Shown one piece after another: positions 29,534 through 39,697 of a DNA stretch of 40,569 nt. Location: positions 1 to 40,569 of IMG/VR virus record IMGVR_UViG_3300034167_000574; one strand, written 5' to 3'. The notes below the pieces were generated by a model. That model searched no databases and was not told the origin of the DNA. It saw only the letters and a program-made list of their open reading frames with translations. This DNA comes from a virus. Position numbers and translations under genes: made by a program. How positions within the stretch are numbered: position 1 is the stretch's first letter; each line of letters opens with the position of its first letter.

Positions 29534-30802
29534 ATGACACTTATCACAAAACTAGTTTACCAAGGATTAAAACGAAAGAATTCTAATGAGAAAGAAGCAG
29601 CAAGATTAAACTTATCTATTTTTGATTACAAAACAATTAAAAAAGAAGTTACAAATACAATATATAATTTATCAGATAATACTGAAATTAATGATGAGTT
29701 ATTTTTAAAAATACAAAACAAAATTTTAATATCAAAAGAAGAAAAAGTTAGAATAACTGACATACATGAAAATGTCGAAGCAGGCACAAGTAAGATTTCA
29801 GCAATATCTTCTACAGAACCAAAAACACCAAATGAAATAATTGCATTATTAGGAATAGACACAACACAATGGAAGTTGTCACAATTCTGGAATAAAGAAC
29901 AAAATAATAAATGGTTAGTTTCAGCATTAATAACTAGACTACCAATGGAACAAAAAGTTCAAACTTCATTTATGCAAGAACTTTCCACATACAAACTACC
30001 AGTATTTCCTAAACTTGACCCCGCAAATATAAATTCAGATTCTTCTGAAAAAGTTTGTGGGGTTATTTCATTACAAGATCTTCATTTTGGTAAAGTAGGT
30101 AATGAAGATATGCATAAGATAATGGAAAAAGCTGTATTGTATTTAGTAGGCAAAGCGTTTCGTAATTATAATATAGAAAAAATTATATTTATTATAGGAC
30201 CAGATACTTTGAATATGGATACTTTTGATGGAACAACCACAAAAGGAACACTTGTAGAAAATTCTGAAGTTGCAACTAAAGCATATGTAAAAGCATTTAA
30301 TGCTGTATGTAGTGCAATTACTACTTTAAAAAATTATTGTGAACATTTAGAAGTTGTATTTGTTCCAGGTAATCATGATAGATTATCTTCTTTTCATATG
30401 ATACATGCTGCTGCACAAGTTTTTAGACAACAGTTTGATATAACATTTAATGTTGAATATTCTGAACGTAAAGTAATTACATATGGTAAATGTATGATTG
30501 CTGTTGAACATGGTGATGCATCTTCAAAAAATAATCCATTAGTATATGCTGTTGAATTTCCTACCGAATGGGGTAACACAACTCATCGTATATTATATAC
30601 TGGACATTATCATGGTAGAAAAACAAAAGAGGTTATAACAGAAAATGAAGAACAAGGTTTTGTAACACGTATAATACCAGCATTAACTTCTTCTGATTAT
30701 TATCATTATCATAATAAATGGACTGGTAATCAACGTTCTGCTATAATGCATATACATGACGCTAACAAAGGTCTCATCTCTGAATTTGTTTACTCAGTGT
30801 AA
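29534..30802 (+). CDS. Calcineurin-like metallophosphoesterase, 422 aa
   Basis: The metal-binding motifs occur in order: DLHFGK (residues 182-187), GPDTLNMD (222-229, in place of the usual GD-x-x-(D/N)), PGNHDR (278-283), VEHGD (324-328) and TGHYHGR (356-362). Substrates could be DNA ends, nucleotides or phosphoproteins; the sequence does not decide. The N-terminal ~170 residues are helical and resemble a helix-turn-helix region (KEAARLNLSIFDYKTI), so DNA binding is possible. It has its own promoter and terminator upstream, so it is transcribed separately from the adhesin cassette. Confidence 0.82.
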   Translation: MTLITKLVYQGLKRKNSNEKEAARLNLSIFDYKTIKKEVTNTIYNLSDNTEINDELFLKIQNKILISKEEKVRITDIHENVEAGTSKISAISSTEPKTPNEIIALLGIDTTQWKLSQFWNKEQNNKWLVSALITRLPMEQKVQTSFMQELSTYKLPVFPKLDPANINSDSSEKVCGVISLQDLHFGKVGNEDMHKIMEKAVLYLVGKAFRNYNIEKIIFIIGPDTLNMDTFDGTTTKGTLVENSEVATKAYVKAFNAVCSAITTLKNYCEHLEVVFVPGNHDRLSSFHMIHAAAQVFRQQFDITFNVEYSERKVITYGKCMIAVEHGDASSKNNPLVYAVEFPTEWGNTTHRILYTGHYHGRKTKEVITENEEQGFVTRIIPALTSSDYYHYHNKWTGNQRSAIMHIHDANKGLISEFVYSV

Positions 30803-30841
30803 GATAAATGAATAAATGCTTTAATATGTTCATAATTTTTA

Positions 30842-30859
30842 GTAAATTCTTAATGTAAA
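30842..30859 (+). promoter_or_regulatory. Candidate phage promoter motif, copy 2
   Basis: GTAAATTCTTAATGTAAA, 16/18 identical to 23477-23494, ends 3 bases before the ATG of 30863-31438. That is too close for a standard promoter with a leader unless the message is leaderless or the motif is a translation signal. Confidence 0.4.
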
Positions 30860-30862
30860 TAG

Positions 30863-31438
30863 ATGACAAATAAACCAGACTTAAATGCACCTAGATTCAG
30901 AAAAATGACTGAAGGTACATTAAATGCAAATTTTATTAAACTGTTAAAAGAAAAAGTTCCATCTTGTGCAAACTTATCTAGTGTTCAAATAAAAAATATT
31001 ATAAACACATTTAATGAAAACATTTGGAAAACAGTAATTGATAAACGTGATGGTGTTGAGTTACCAGAATTAATAGGACATATATTTATTGGTACATGTC
31101 CTCCAACAAAAAGTAAAAATATTGATTTTAAGGCAACTAAAGAATACAAACAAACTGTTCAACATAGAAATTGGGAAAGTGATCAGTATGTGGCAAAGAT
31201 ATTTTTTACAACTTTTGGTAGTAAGTATAGATTTAAAAATCATGAGTTATGGGCATTTAATCCTACTCGACAATTCAAAAGAGAAGTTAGCAGAACGTAT
31301 GGAGAAAATTGGAAAAAGTATTTGCAAATTGATCCTAAAGTTAGAATCTCAAACATCTATAAATCAGATGCTTACAAGTTAGATAAAAAAGATAATGAAC
31401 TAGAACAACTCAAAGACTATGATGAGTTCGCTTTATAA
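30863..31438 (+). CDS. Conserved protein with possible HU-like N-terminus, 191 aa
   Basis: Residues ~12-75: KMTEGTLNANFIKLLKEKVP, then VQIKNIINTFNENIWKTVID and GVELPELIGHIFIGTC, which follows the HU/IHF order (helices, then V-x-LP-x-x-G-x-(I/F)-x-I). The C-terminal half is basic and aromatic (FNPTRQFKREVSRTYGENWK) with an acidic end. The HU-like reading is weaker than for 8859-9251: the arm is not recognisable. It could be a DNA-binding virion or replication factor. It is first in the run of tail genes. Confidence 0.55.
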   Translation: MTNKPDLNAPRFRKMTEGTLNANFIKLLKEKVPSCANLSSVQIKNIINTFNENIWKTVIDKRDGVELPELIGHIFIGTCPPTKSKNIDFKATKEYKQTVQHRNWESDQYVAKIFFTTFGSKYRFKNHELWAFNPTRQFKREVSRTYGENWKKYLQIDPKVRISNIYKSDAYKLDKKDNELEQLKDYDEFAL

Positions 31439-31446
31439 ATAATATT

Positions 31447-32118
31447 ATGATAACAATAGGTGAAGTACTTTCAAGAGTACGTAATCAGATTAAAGCTGTA
31501 AAGCAAGATGCATTTCTTACTGATAGATTTTTATATTCTATGGTGATGAAACATGCAAAAATGCTTGTACGTAGACAGGATATACAAAATAGAATTATGA
31601 AATTCAACAGTGTATTCCAAGTATTAAATTACGTAGAACTTATTGAAATTGATAGAGCTGAATCTCAATGTCATTGTATTACATCTGGTTGTACATTTAA
31701 ACGTACAAAAAACAAATTACCTAACATGATGGAAGGTCATTGGGGACCTATATTTAGAGGAGTAACCTCATTAGATTTGTCAGAAGAAATATTACCTACT
31801 TATCCAAATACATTTGAAAAAATGTCTAATCAAAAAACATTTAAATATAATAAAAAGAAATATTACTGGTTTATGGATGGTCATATTTATTTTCCAAATC
31901 TTGAATGGGATGCTGTAAGAATTGAAGGTGTGTTTGAAGGAGATATAAGTGGATATAATTGTGACACAACAGATGATTGTCAATACATACAAGATAAAAA
32001 CTTTGCTATTCCAGAATATTTATATGCTGAAATAGAACAAAATGTAATAAAAGATTTAGGTGCAATGATGGCAGTACCATCAGATCCACAACAAGATAAT
32101 AGAAATATAATTAATTAA
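31447..32118 (+). CDS. Virion ring/adaptor protein (crAss-like), 223 aa
   Basis: N-terminal helices (VLSRVRNQIKAVKQDAFLTD, then FLYSMVMKHAKMLVRRQD), a Cys-containing beta part (CHCITSGCTF) and a C-terminal helix IPEYLYAEIEQNVIKDLGAM. The layout and the FLTDR-x-(L/I)Y-x-x-x-x-K-x-x-K-x-LV-x-RQ start match my memory of conserved ring or tail-adaptor proteins in crAss-like phages. It is followed by two genes of the same module. Structural role inferred from context. Confidence 0.6.
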   Translation: MITIGEVLSRVRNQIKAVKQDAFLTDRFLYSMVMKHAKMLVRRQDIQNRIMKFNSVFQVLNYVELIEIDRAESQCHCITSGCTFKRTKNKLPNMMEGHWGPIFRGVTSLDLSEEILPTYPNTFEKMSNQKTFKYNKKKYYWFMDGHIYFPNLEWDAVRIEGVFEGDISGYNCDTTDDCQYIQDKNFAIPEYLYAEIEQNVIKDLGAMMAVPSDPQQDNRNIIN

Positions 32119-32126
32119 TAAATATC

Positions 32127-33227
32127 ATGGCGTTAACTGAACCACAATATAGAACATTTGATGATTTATTAGATAGTGTTAAAATTGATTTATATACTTG
32201 GGATTTGGAAGGTCTAATTAATCCACAACAACTTATTAAAGTTGCATTACGTGTAAATTATGATTTAGGATTACGTATTAATCAGTCGCGTTCAAAAGCA
32301 ATTGAAATACATAATGGTAAAGGTAAATTGCCAGATGATTTTTATGTACTTAATTTTGCATTAGTTTGTGAAGAAAGATTTGTTGATGAAATACCAACTT
32401 ATAATAAAACTTATACTGAAGGTATTTTAGAAGGTGTAGTTTTAGCAGAAAACTTTTTAGCAGATAAATTTGTTAATCAATCAACAACCATATTAGATAT
32501 TGTACAAGGTAGTAATATAATTAATCATCAATTACATACACAAAATATTATAGTTCAAGCATTTGGTAATGATGGAACAGTATTAGATTTTGATGTTAAT
32601 ATTATTGATTCAGATAATATTACAATTGTATCTACATCAGTGACTACTGTACCAACTGTAAAAGTAATTATAATGGGTGCTAAAATTAGTACAATAGGTA
32701 CAGGTTCTGGTTCATGTCCAGCATTACTTGATTGTGCATCTGATGGTACACCGCAAGTACATTACGTAACAAATGGAAGAAGAGTTGATAGTAAAAAATT
32801 AATCGCCTTGCGTATTCAAAAATCTAAATCTGTAACAGAAGATTGTTTAAATTTGAATGTGCATTCGCATTATGATGCATTTTTAAGAAATGGATTTTTA
32901 CATGTTAATTTTGATGAAGGTGTGGTTTATATAAATTATCAATCTATAATGGAAGATGATGATGGTAACTTATTAATACTTGATCATCCATATTGCAATG
33001 AGTATTATGAATACGCAATTAAACAACGTATTTATGAGAACTTGTTTATGAGTGGTGAAAGTGTATCAAATCATTTACAATTAATGGAACAAAAATTACG
33101 TGCTGCAAGGAACATTGCATTGTCATTTGTAAACACACCAGATTTTGGTGAAATGAAACGTTTATGGGAAATGAATAGAAGAGCACAATATCACAATTAT
33201 TATAACATGTTTAAAAGTAATATTTAA
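32127..33227 (+). CDS. Virion ring/adaptor protein (crAss-like), 366 aa
   Basis: Conserved-looking start (FDDLLDSVKIDLYTWDLEGL, then KVALRVNYDLGLRI) and end: INYQSIMEDDDGNLLILDHP, CNEYYEYAIKQRIYENLFMS and AARNIALSFVNTPDF. These C-terminal blocks are ones I recall in conserved crAss-like structural proteins, together with the neighbours on both sides. The middle third (residues ~120-230) is a variable beta-rich insert. It probably forms a ring between portal and tail tube. Confidence 0.65.
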   Translation: MALTEPQYRTFDDLLDSVKIDLYTWDLEGLINPQQLIKVALRVNYDLGLRINQSRSKAIEIHNGKGKLPDDFYVLNFALVCEERFVDEIPTYNKTYTEGILEGVVLAENFLADKFVNQSTTILDIVQGSNIINHQLHTQNIIVQAFGNDGTVLDFDVNIIDSDNITIVSTSVTTVPTVKVIIMGAKISTIGTGSGSCPALLDCASDGTPQVHYVTNGRRVDSKKLIALRIQKSKSVTEDCLNLNVHSHYDAFLRNGFLHVNFDEGVVYINYQSIMEDDDGNLLILDHPYCNEYYEYAIKQRIYENLFMSGESVSNHLQLMEQKLRAARNIALSFVNTPDFGEMKRLWEMNRRAQYHNYYNMFKSNI

Positions 33228-33233
33228 TAAAAC

Positions 33234-36200
33234 ATGAGTGAAAATACAAATAATACAGGTGGTGCACCACAATTAATAAATAGTTTTATTAAAGGAATGA
33301 ACAAGGACACAACTGATGTCTTTGTTCCAGAAAGTGTATGGATAAATGCAATAAATGCAATAACAAATACACACAATGGTGAAATAGGGTCAATTGGTAA
33401 TGAACAATCAAATTTATATTGTGAGACTTTTCCTTATCAAGTAATAGGAATATTAAACAAATATAAATCTGAATGGGTAGTTTATTCAACAGATAATACA
33501 AGTTCTGAAATTGGACTATTTGATGAGAGTACTTGTACGTATACTAAATTAGTAAATGATCCATGTTTAAATTTTAGTACTTATAATTTAATTACAGGTG
33601 CTGTTAAAATGAATTATGATTGTACTTATTCTGCGTATTGGCAAGATAATTTAAATCCAGATAGAACAATGAATCTGGATCCTACACGTATACCATATAT
33701 ATGTACTCCAAAAACTATTACAGTTGTAAAAGATTTTTATAATTATGTTATTTCATCACCAGCAGCTCCAAATCCATGTGGTGTTGGTTTAAATGTTAGT
33801 GGTGGGCAAGCTCCTGATCCACCTGGTTATTTTTCTTATAATATTGGACTTGGTGCTATTTATGGATTAGTAACATTATCTTTTAATGCTTATAGTCTTC
33901 CTGATAGATTTGTTGTTGAATATGATGGTGTTGATGTCATTGATACAGGATATAGAGGTTCTTCAGGTTATTGTGTGCCTGTAGTTGGTTCTGGTTCTGG
34001 TACAGCTTCGTTTATGAAAACAACATTGACTACATTTGCAATTTTAAAAGTATATGCACCTTGTGGGGGTACTGTTTGGAAAGCAACATTAGGATGTCCA
34101 GATCCTTCAGCACCTGGTACACCACCTTTGCCACCTCCTGCATCTTCAAGTAATATTTTTTATGAAGATCAAAATGGTGACATACTTGAAGTGCCAACAA
34201 TTGCACCTGGTCAAAGTATAACAATATGTGCATTGGATGGTAGTGTTAATGATACAAATGTTGATTCAATTTACACAATTAATCAAACTACTATATGTGC
34301 GCAAGTTAATGAAGTAATAATAGATCCAAATGCTTGTGGTGAAGAAATTTGTACTACTGATTTAGATTGTGATCAACTTAGATTACATCCATTAGTTACC
34401 CAACCATGTGTTACTGTAAGTAAATCACAAGGTTCTGGTCAATTAAATAATGGTACATATCAAGCAGTTATTGCATATTCTGAAAATGGTATAAAATTAA
34501 CTGACTACAGCATGCCAAGTAATCCACAAGGATTATGGGATCATTCTGGTATTGGTGGATCAATAGATATTAATATTTCTAATTTAGATCAAAATTTTGA
34601 AGAGTTTCAACTTGTTATTATTGGTACAGTTAATCAACAAAGTACTGCAAAAATTATAGGATACTATTCTATTAATCAAACTCAAATACATTTAGATTTA
34701 ATTAATGCGTCATTAGTAACAGCTGATCTTTCTATAATACCTTTAAAATCAGTTGTTTATGAAAAAAGTGAAAAGATGTTTGACATTGGGGGATACTTGC
34801 TACGTAGTGGTGTTACTTCACAACCATTTTTTAATTACCAACCATTAGCAAATAATATTAAAGTTAACTGGGTAGCAGTTCAATATCCTTCTGATTATTA
34901 TTGGAATGGTGGTAACGAAGTAGGATACATGCGTGATGAAGTATATTCATTCTTTATTAGATGGGTATATAAAACTGGTGCAAGATCTGCATCATTTCAT
35001 ATTCCTGGTAGATCATCTATATCTTCTGATTTAGCATTAGAACCATTAACTTCTCCAGATTTAATTGAGTTAACTAGAAGAAAACGTTGGCAAGTATATG
35101 ACACTTCATCAATAACATCTACTGCTACAAGTACTAGACCTGATGGTGGTGTAATTATTGCAAGAGGTGACATGGCATACTGGGAGTCAACAGAAAATTA
35201 TCCAAATAGTCAACCAGAAGTTTGGGGTGATTTATGTAATGCTCCTATTAGACATCATAAAATGCCTTCAAATGAAACAACACATATTCATAATGCTGGT
35301 GGTTCTCAGATAAATATTCTTGGTGTTGAGTTTACTAATATATTACAACCAACAGATGCAAATGGTAATCCGCTTACTGACATCATAGGTTATGAAATAC
35401 TTAGAGGTTCAAGAGAAGGAAATAGAAGTATTCTTGCAAAAGGTTTATTTAACAATATGGTTGAGTATACTATTCAAGGTACTACTTCAATAAAAGGTTT
35501 ATTTCAAAATTATCCATATAATGATCTTAGAACAGATCCATTTATGCATACCCCTGGTGATTTAATATATCGTCAAGATATATTTTCTTTTCACGCACCT
35601 GAAAATAATTTAGTTAAACCATATGTTGGTAGTGGTGGATATGTGCGTATATATACTGAAGAAACTGGTACAGCAAAATTTACACCTGAACTACCATATC
35701 AACATCCTCAGTTTAAATTTATGCACGAAGATGCATTTGCTGGAGCTGCATTAGTTTCTGCTGGTGTTTCATTACTATCGTTAATGGGTAAAAAATCATC
35801 AAATGCATCGACAACTGCACATACAAGACTTTCAGTTAATACTGTTGCTGTACCTTATATTGAAACATGGGCAGTGGCTGTAGGAACAGGTGGAGGTGGT
35901 GCTACAGGTGGTGCTGGTGTTGAAACTACAACTGAAATTCCATATGCAAATTTTGATTCAACTATTGGTACTGCTTCTGAATCAGGTACGTCATCTGTTT
36001 ATTCTGATTTAATAAATCATACAACTAGTACTGCAACAAATGCTGCTACTGGAGGTGCTAGTGGTAATATTGTCGGAAGTATAATGAGTGCAATAAGTAT
36101 AGCAGTAACAGCATTTGCAATTGCTGGTCAAGCTGCAATGACTTTTTATCATTCATTTGATACATGGATAAAAATTATTTATGAGTTTATTTCTTATAGA

Positions 36201-38735
36201 GACTATGTATTACAAATTAATAGTCATGGTTTTTATGATAATTTTTCAAACATTGTAAATCCAAATGCACCTGGTAGTGTAAAACCATCATTTAATAGAT
36301 TAATGACTGCAAGTTCTGCAAAATATACAAGCGCAGGTTTGCAAGATTTTAATTCTAATTTAAGAATCAATAACTTAAACAGAAATAGATTTTTAACATT
36401 CCAAACAGTTTCAACAATACCAAATACATCTAATGTAGATTCAAGTAGAACTTTAATACCAAATACTAATAATGCTTTTGCATCATATGATAATAATATT
36501 TCATCTTATTATGGTGCAATTAAATATGATTATCAAAATCAATATGGTCAATTATATGCAATAACACAAATACCAGTAAATTCTTGCGTGTATGATGTTA
36601 GTGATGATCTTACTATACCACATAGTTCATCCCAAATATTTGGAGGTGATGTTTATATAAATAGATATACAGAAAAAAGTCCATATTATTTTTATAACTC
36701 TTGGTTAATTGATGTACCTAATGGTACTGAATGGAATTATCAAAATTATGTGAATGGTCCTGAACCAGAATACTGGTTAAATTCTATTAGATATGATGCT
36801 TCATTATTTAGTATTTCACTTAATATGGGTGGTAGTGGTGGTCTTATACCAGAATTTAATTTTAATACACCAGCAGATTATTATAATCTACATGGTTATC
36901 AATCAACTGGTTCACCAATATCATCAAGTTTTAAAAATGCTTGGATGTATTTATCAAATAATAGCATTCGTGACTTTTTTACTGAATCAGAATTAAATCT
37001 TGCATTTAGAGATTATGGTGAAAACAGTTGGGAAAAATTTTATGATCCAATTGGTAATTCTTTTAGTAACATATCATTAATGTTTAGAGCTGATTTAATA
37101 ACAAAACCTACATACTATGAATATGATTTATCACTTAGCGCATCTAAATTATACAGTAACTTTTCATCCTGGTCAAATATTCTTCCAAGGGACTATGATC
37201 CAGCCATCTATACCACATGTTTTGAATACTACCCAAGAAGGGTTATCTATTCTTTACAACAACAAGAAGGTCTTAAAAGAGATAACTGGAGGAATTATTT
37301 ACAATTTAACTACAAAGACTTTGAAGGAAAAGTAAATACAATTAAATCTTTAAATGCTCAAGGTTCACTTATTTTATTTGAAGATTCAGAACCTATGCAA
37401 TTTGTTGGTGTTGATACATTTCAATCTGCTGCAGGTGTAAAGTATACTACAGGAGATGCAGGATTGTTTCAACAAAATATGCAATCAATTGTCAATGCAG
37501 ATGATTCATTCCAATACGGTACTTGTATTTCTAGTAAATCTGTTATCAATACACCTTTTGGATTATATTGGGTATCCCAATTAACTGGTAAAATTTTAAA
37601 CTATGCTGGTAGTGGTATTACAGACATATCACTTGGTGGAATGAAATATTGGTTTTTGGAAAATTTACCATCACCTTTATTGCAACAGTATCCAAATTTT
37701 CCATTATATGATAATGTAATAGAAGGTATTGCTGTGCAAACAGTATTTGATTCTCAATATGAATTAATATATTTTACTAAAAAAGATTATCAACCAACTG
37801 CAGAGTTTGCTGAAATAGCTGACTGTATTGTGTATGTTCCTGGTCAAGGATATTTTATTAATGAATCATTATGTAATGAAGCACCATTAGTAATAACATG
37901 TCCTACTGGTTTTACTTATAATAGTGCTACTCAGTTGTGTGAAAAAATTACAACATTTGATATTTGTCCTGTAGGTTATACGTATAATGCAATTGATAAT
38001 CAATGTGAATTAGAAGTAACTGAATTAGCATCATGTGATACTTGTATTCAATTATTAAGTTTTGATTATTCAAATTTTGGAGCATGTAAAACTACTGTAT
38101 TTAGTGCAGATACTCCAACTGATTTTACTTATATTGATTGTAGTGGAATTTCTAATACAATAAGTGTTGGAGGTTCTCCAGGTGGTAATGGTTTTGAACA
38201 AATTTCTGTTTGTGAACAAGTACCTATTGGTGGTATTATTCCACTAAATGATGTTTGTAATGACAACTTAGGATTTGTAACATTTAGATATAGAGATTGT
38301 GTAACACAAAACATGGTTGATGTTACTTATAATTTACCAACAACAAATGGTGTTGTAACTACATTTACAATTGCAAATCCATTTTGTTTTGTAACTGGCA
38401 CACTAACAATTATTGCAGGATTAACTGTGACTAATTTAACTTATTCACAAAATTGTGGTTCAATACCACCACCTCCACCAACTTTACAACTTGTATCTTT
38501 ATCAAATTCAAGTGCTGCATCACCATGTCCATATGGAATTTCAACATTTCCTATTCAAGTTTGGGCATATCAACCTGTAACTGTTGGTTCAATAATTTAT
38601 GGAACAAATATTGGTACAACACCTTTTCCTGGTGATGGAACTTGGTATTATGTAACTGGTACATTGGCATATAGAATTGACATTGATGGTGTTGTATTAG
38701 AAATATTAGATTGTTCACCAATTTTACCAACATAA
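33234..38735 (+). CDS. Giant tail stabilization/muzzle-like protein, 1833 aa
   Basis: N-terminus LINSFIKGMNKDTTDVFVPE, then SVWINAINAITNTHNGEIGS matches the F-x-KGMN-x-D start of crAss-like stabilization (muzzle) proteins, which are related to P22 Gp10/T7 Gp12 tail proteins. Residues ~181-290 are an inserted beta domain (DPPGYFSYNIGLGAIYG; DRFVVEYDGVDVIDTG) followed by a Pro-rich linker. Two hydrophobic segments lie at ~836-856 and ~945-975. Near 1555-1595 a Cys repeat occurs (CPTGFTYNSATQLCE, CPVGYTYNAIDNQCE). A second beta-rich C-terminal part follows. The usual C-terminal piece is encoded by the next gene. It would form the tail tip and gate DNA ejection. Confidence 0.7.
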   Translation: MSENTNNTGGAPQLINSFIKGMNKDTTDVFVPESVWINAINAITNTHNGEIGSIGNEQSNLYCETFPYQVIGILNKYKSEWVVYSTDNTSSEIGLFDESTCTYTKLVNDPCLNFSTYNLITGAVKMNYDCTYSAYWQDNLNPDRTMNLDPTRIPYICTPKTITVVKDFYNYVISSPAAPNPCGVGLNVSGGQAPDPPGYFSYNIGLGAIYGLVTLSFNAYSLPDRFVVEYDGVDVIDTGYRGSSGYCVPVVGSGSGTASFMKTTLTTFAILKVYAPCGGTVWKATLGCPDPSAPGTPPLPPPASSSNIFYEDQNGDILEVPTIAPGQSITICALDGSVNDTNVDSIYTINQTTICAQVNEVIIDPNACGEEICTTDLDCDQLRLHPLVTQPCVTVSKSQGSGQLNNGTYQAVIAYSENGIKLTDYSMPSNPQGLWDHSGIGGSIDINISNLDQNFEEFQLVIIGTVNQQSTAKIIGYYSINQTQIHLDLINASLVTADLSIIPLKSVVYEKSEKMFDIGGYLLRSGVTSQPFFNYQPLANNIKVNWVAVQYPSDYYWNGGNEVGYMRDEVYSFFIRWVYKTGARSASFHIPGRSSISSDLALEPLTSPDLIELTRRKRWQVYDTSSITSTATSTRPDGGVIIARGDMAYWESTENYPNSQPEVWGDLCNAPIRHHKMPSNETTHIHNAGGSQINILGVEFTNILQPTDANGNPLTDIIGYEILRGSREGNRSILAKGLFNNMVEYTIQGTTSIKGLFQNYPYNDLRTDPFMHTPGDLIYRQDIFSFHAPENNLVKPYVGSGGYVRIYTEETGTAKFTPELPYQHPQFKFMHEDAFAGAALVSAGVSLLSLMGKKSSNASTTAHTRLSVNTVAVPYIETWAVAVGTGGGGATGGAGVETTTEIPYANFDSTIGTASESGTSSVYSDLINHTTSTATNAATGGASGNIVGSIMSAISIAVTAFAIAGQAAMTFYHSFDTWIKIIYEFISYRDYVLQINSHGFYDNFSNIVNPNAPGSVKPSFNRLMTASSAKYTSAGLQDFNSNLRINNLNRNRFLTFQTVSTIPNTSNVDSSRTLIPNTNNAFASYDNNISSYYGAIKYDYQNQYGQLYAITQIPVNSCVYDVSDDLTIPHSSSQIFGGDVYINRYTEKSPYYFYNSWLIDVPNGTEWNYQNYVNGPEPEYWLNSIRYDASLFSISLNMGGSGGLIPEFNFNTPADYYNLHGYQSTGSPISSSFKNAWMYLSNNSIRDFFTESELNLAFRDYGENSWEKFYDPIGNSFSNISLMFRADLITKPTYYEYDLSLSASKLYSNFSSWSNILPRDYDPAIYTTCFEYYPRRVIYSLQQQEGLKRDNWRNYLQFNYKDFEGKVNTIKSLNAQGSLILFEDSEPMQFVGVDTFQSAAGVKYTTGDAGLFQQNMQSIVNADDSFQYGTCISSKSVINTPFGLYWVSQLTGKILNYAGSGITDISLGGMKYWFLENLPSPLLQQYPNFPLYDNVIEGIAVQTVFDSQYELIYFTKKDYQPTAEFAEIADCIVYVPGQGYFINESLCNEAPLVITCPTGFTYNSATQLCEKITTFDICPVGYTYNAIDNQCELEVTELASCDTCIQLLSFDYSNFGACKTTVFSADTPTDFTYIDCSGISNTISVGGSPGGNGFEQISVCEQVPIGGIIPLNDVCNDNLGFVTFRYRDCVTQNMVDVTYNLPTTNGVVTTFTIANPFCFVTGTLTIIAGLTVTNLTYSQNCGSIPPPPPTLQLVSLSNSSAASPCPYGISTFPIQVWAYQPVTVGSIIYGTNIGTTPFPGDGTWYYVTGTLAYRIDIDGVVLEILDCSPILPT

Positions 38736-38751
38736 TTTAAAAATAAATAAA

Positions 38752-39696
38752 ATGGCATGTACTTGTTTAAATCCTTCATGTACTCAATCTGTTATTAATG
38801 ATTTAACATATTGTACTTGTTTAATTGTAGTTCCTGCAACAGCATGTCCTGTTGGATGTGAATATAATGCACAAACAAATCAATGTATTTGTACTGAAAC
38901 AGCAACTCCAATATTTAGTCCAGTTTTGACACCAGTTGATATTAGAGATTATTTGGAAGAAATTAGATGGACAATTAGTTATGATCCAAAATTAAAAATA
39001 TGGTTATCCTTTCATGATTGGCATCCTGAATGGTTAGTGTCATCTTATGATCATTTTTTAACAATTAAAACTAAATCTGTAGGTGCTGCACTTGAAACAA
39101 AAATATGGAGACATAATGTTAGAACAGATAGTTATGCAAATTATTATGGTGATAATTATCCATGGGAAATTGAATATCAAGTTGCTACACCTAATACCAT
39201 TACAACATTAAGAAATATTGAATATACACTTGATGTGTATAAATATTTTAATAATGGTAAAGATACTTTTCATAAATTAGATGAAAATTTTGATAGAGTA
39301 ATTATTTATAATTCTGAACAGATTTCTGGTACATTATTACTAAATTTGAAAACTAAAAATAATCCTCTTGATTTATTAAATTATCCATTTCCAACTGCAA
39401 ATGGTATTAACATTCAATATAGTAAAGAAGAAAATAAATTTAGATTAAATCAGTTTTTTGATGTAACTAATGATAGAGGTGAATTTACTGGTGCTACTAT
39501 ACCAATGTGGGTTACTGCATTAGATGGGTATCATAAAGTTTTAAATCCAGTTAATACTAATTATTTTAAACCTGCTGCTGAACATAAAAAGTTTAGACAT
39601 TATGGTAATAAAATAATACTACGTAGAAATGTAAGTGGTGAGAATAAAATGATATTGAAATTTGTTAATAATAAATATTTACTAAGTCCTCGATAA
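38752..39696 (+). CDS. C-terminal-type part of stabilization protein, 314 aa
   Basis: N-terminal ~55 residues are Cys-rich (MACTCLNPSCTQSVINDL; CPVGCEYNAQTNQCICTE) and echo the C-P-x-G-x-x-Y-N-x-x-x-x-x-C repeat of the preceding gene. The body, RWTISYDPKLKIWLSFHDWH, then KIWRHNVRTDSYANYYGDNY, DENFDRVIIYNSEQISG and KKFRHYGNKIILRRNVSG, matches what I recall as the C-terminal part of the crAss-like stabilization protein, normally one chain. Here it is a separate gene 16 bases downstream with its own ATG. Both halves may assemble through the Cys repeats. Confidence 0.7.
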   Translation: MACTCLNPSCTQSVINDLTYCTCLIVVPATACPVGCEYNAQTNQCICTETATPIFSPVLTPVDIRDYLEEIRWTISYDPKLKIWLSFHDWHPEWLVSSYDHFLTIKTKSVGAALETKIWRHNVRTDSYANYYGDNYPWEIEYQVATPNTITTLRNIEYTLDVYKYFNNGKDTFHKLDENFDRVIIYNSEQISGTLLLNLKTKNNPLDLLNYPFPTANGINIQYSKEENKFRLNQFFDVTNDRGEFTGATIPMWVTALDGYHKVLNPVNTNYFKPAAEHKKFRHYGNKIILRRNVSGENKMILKFVNNKYLLSPR

Positions 39697-39697
39697 C

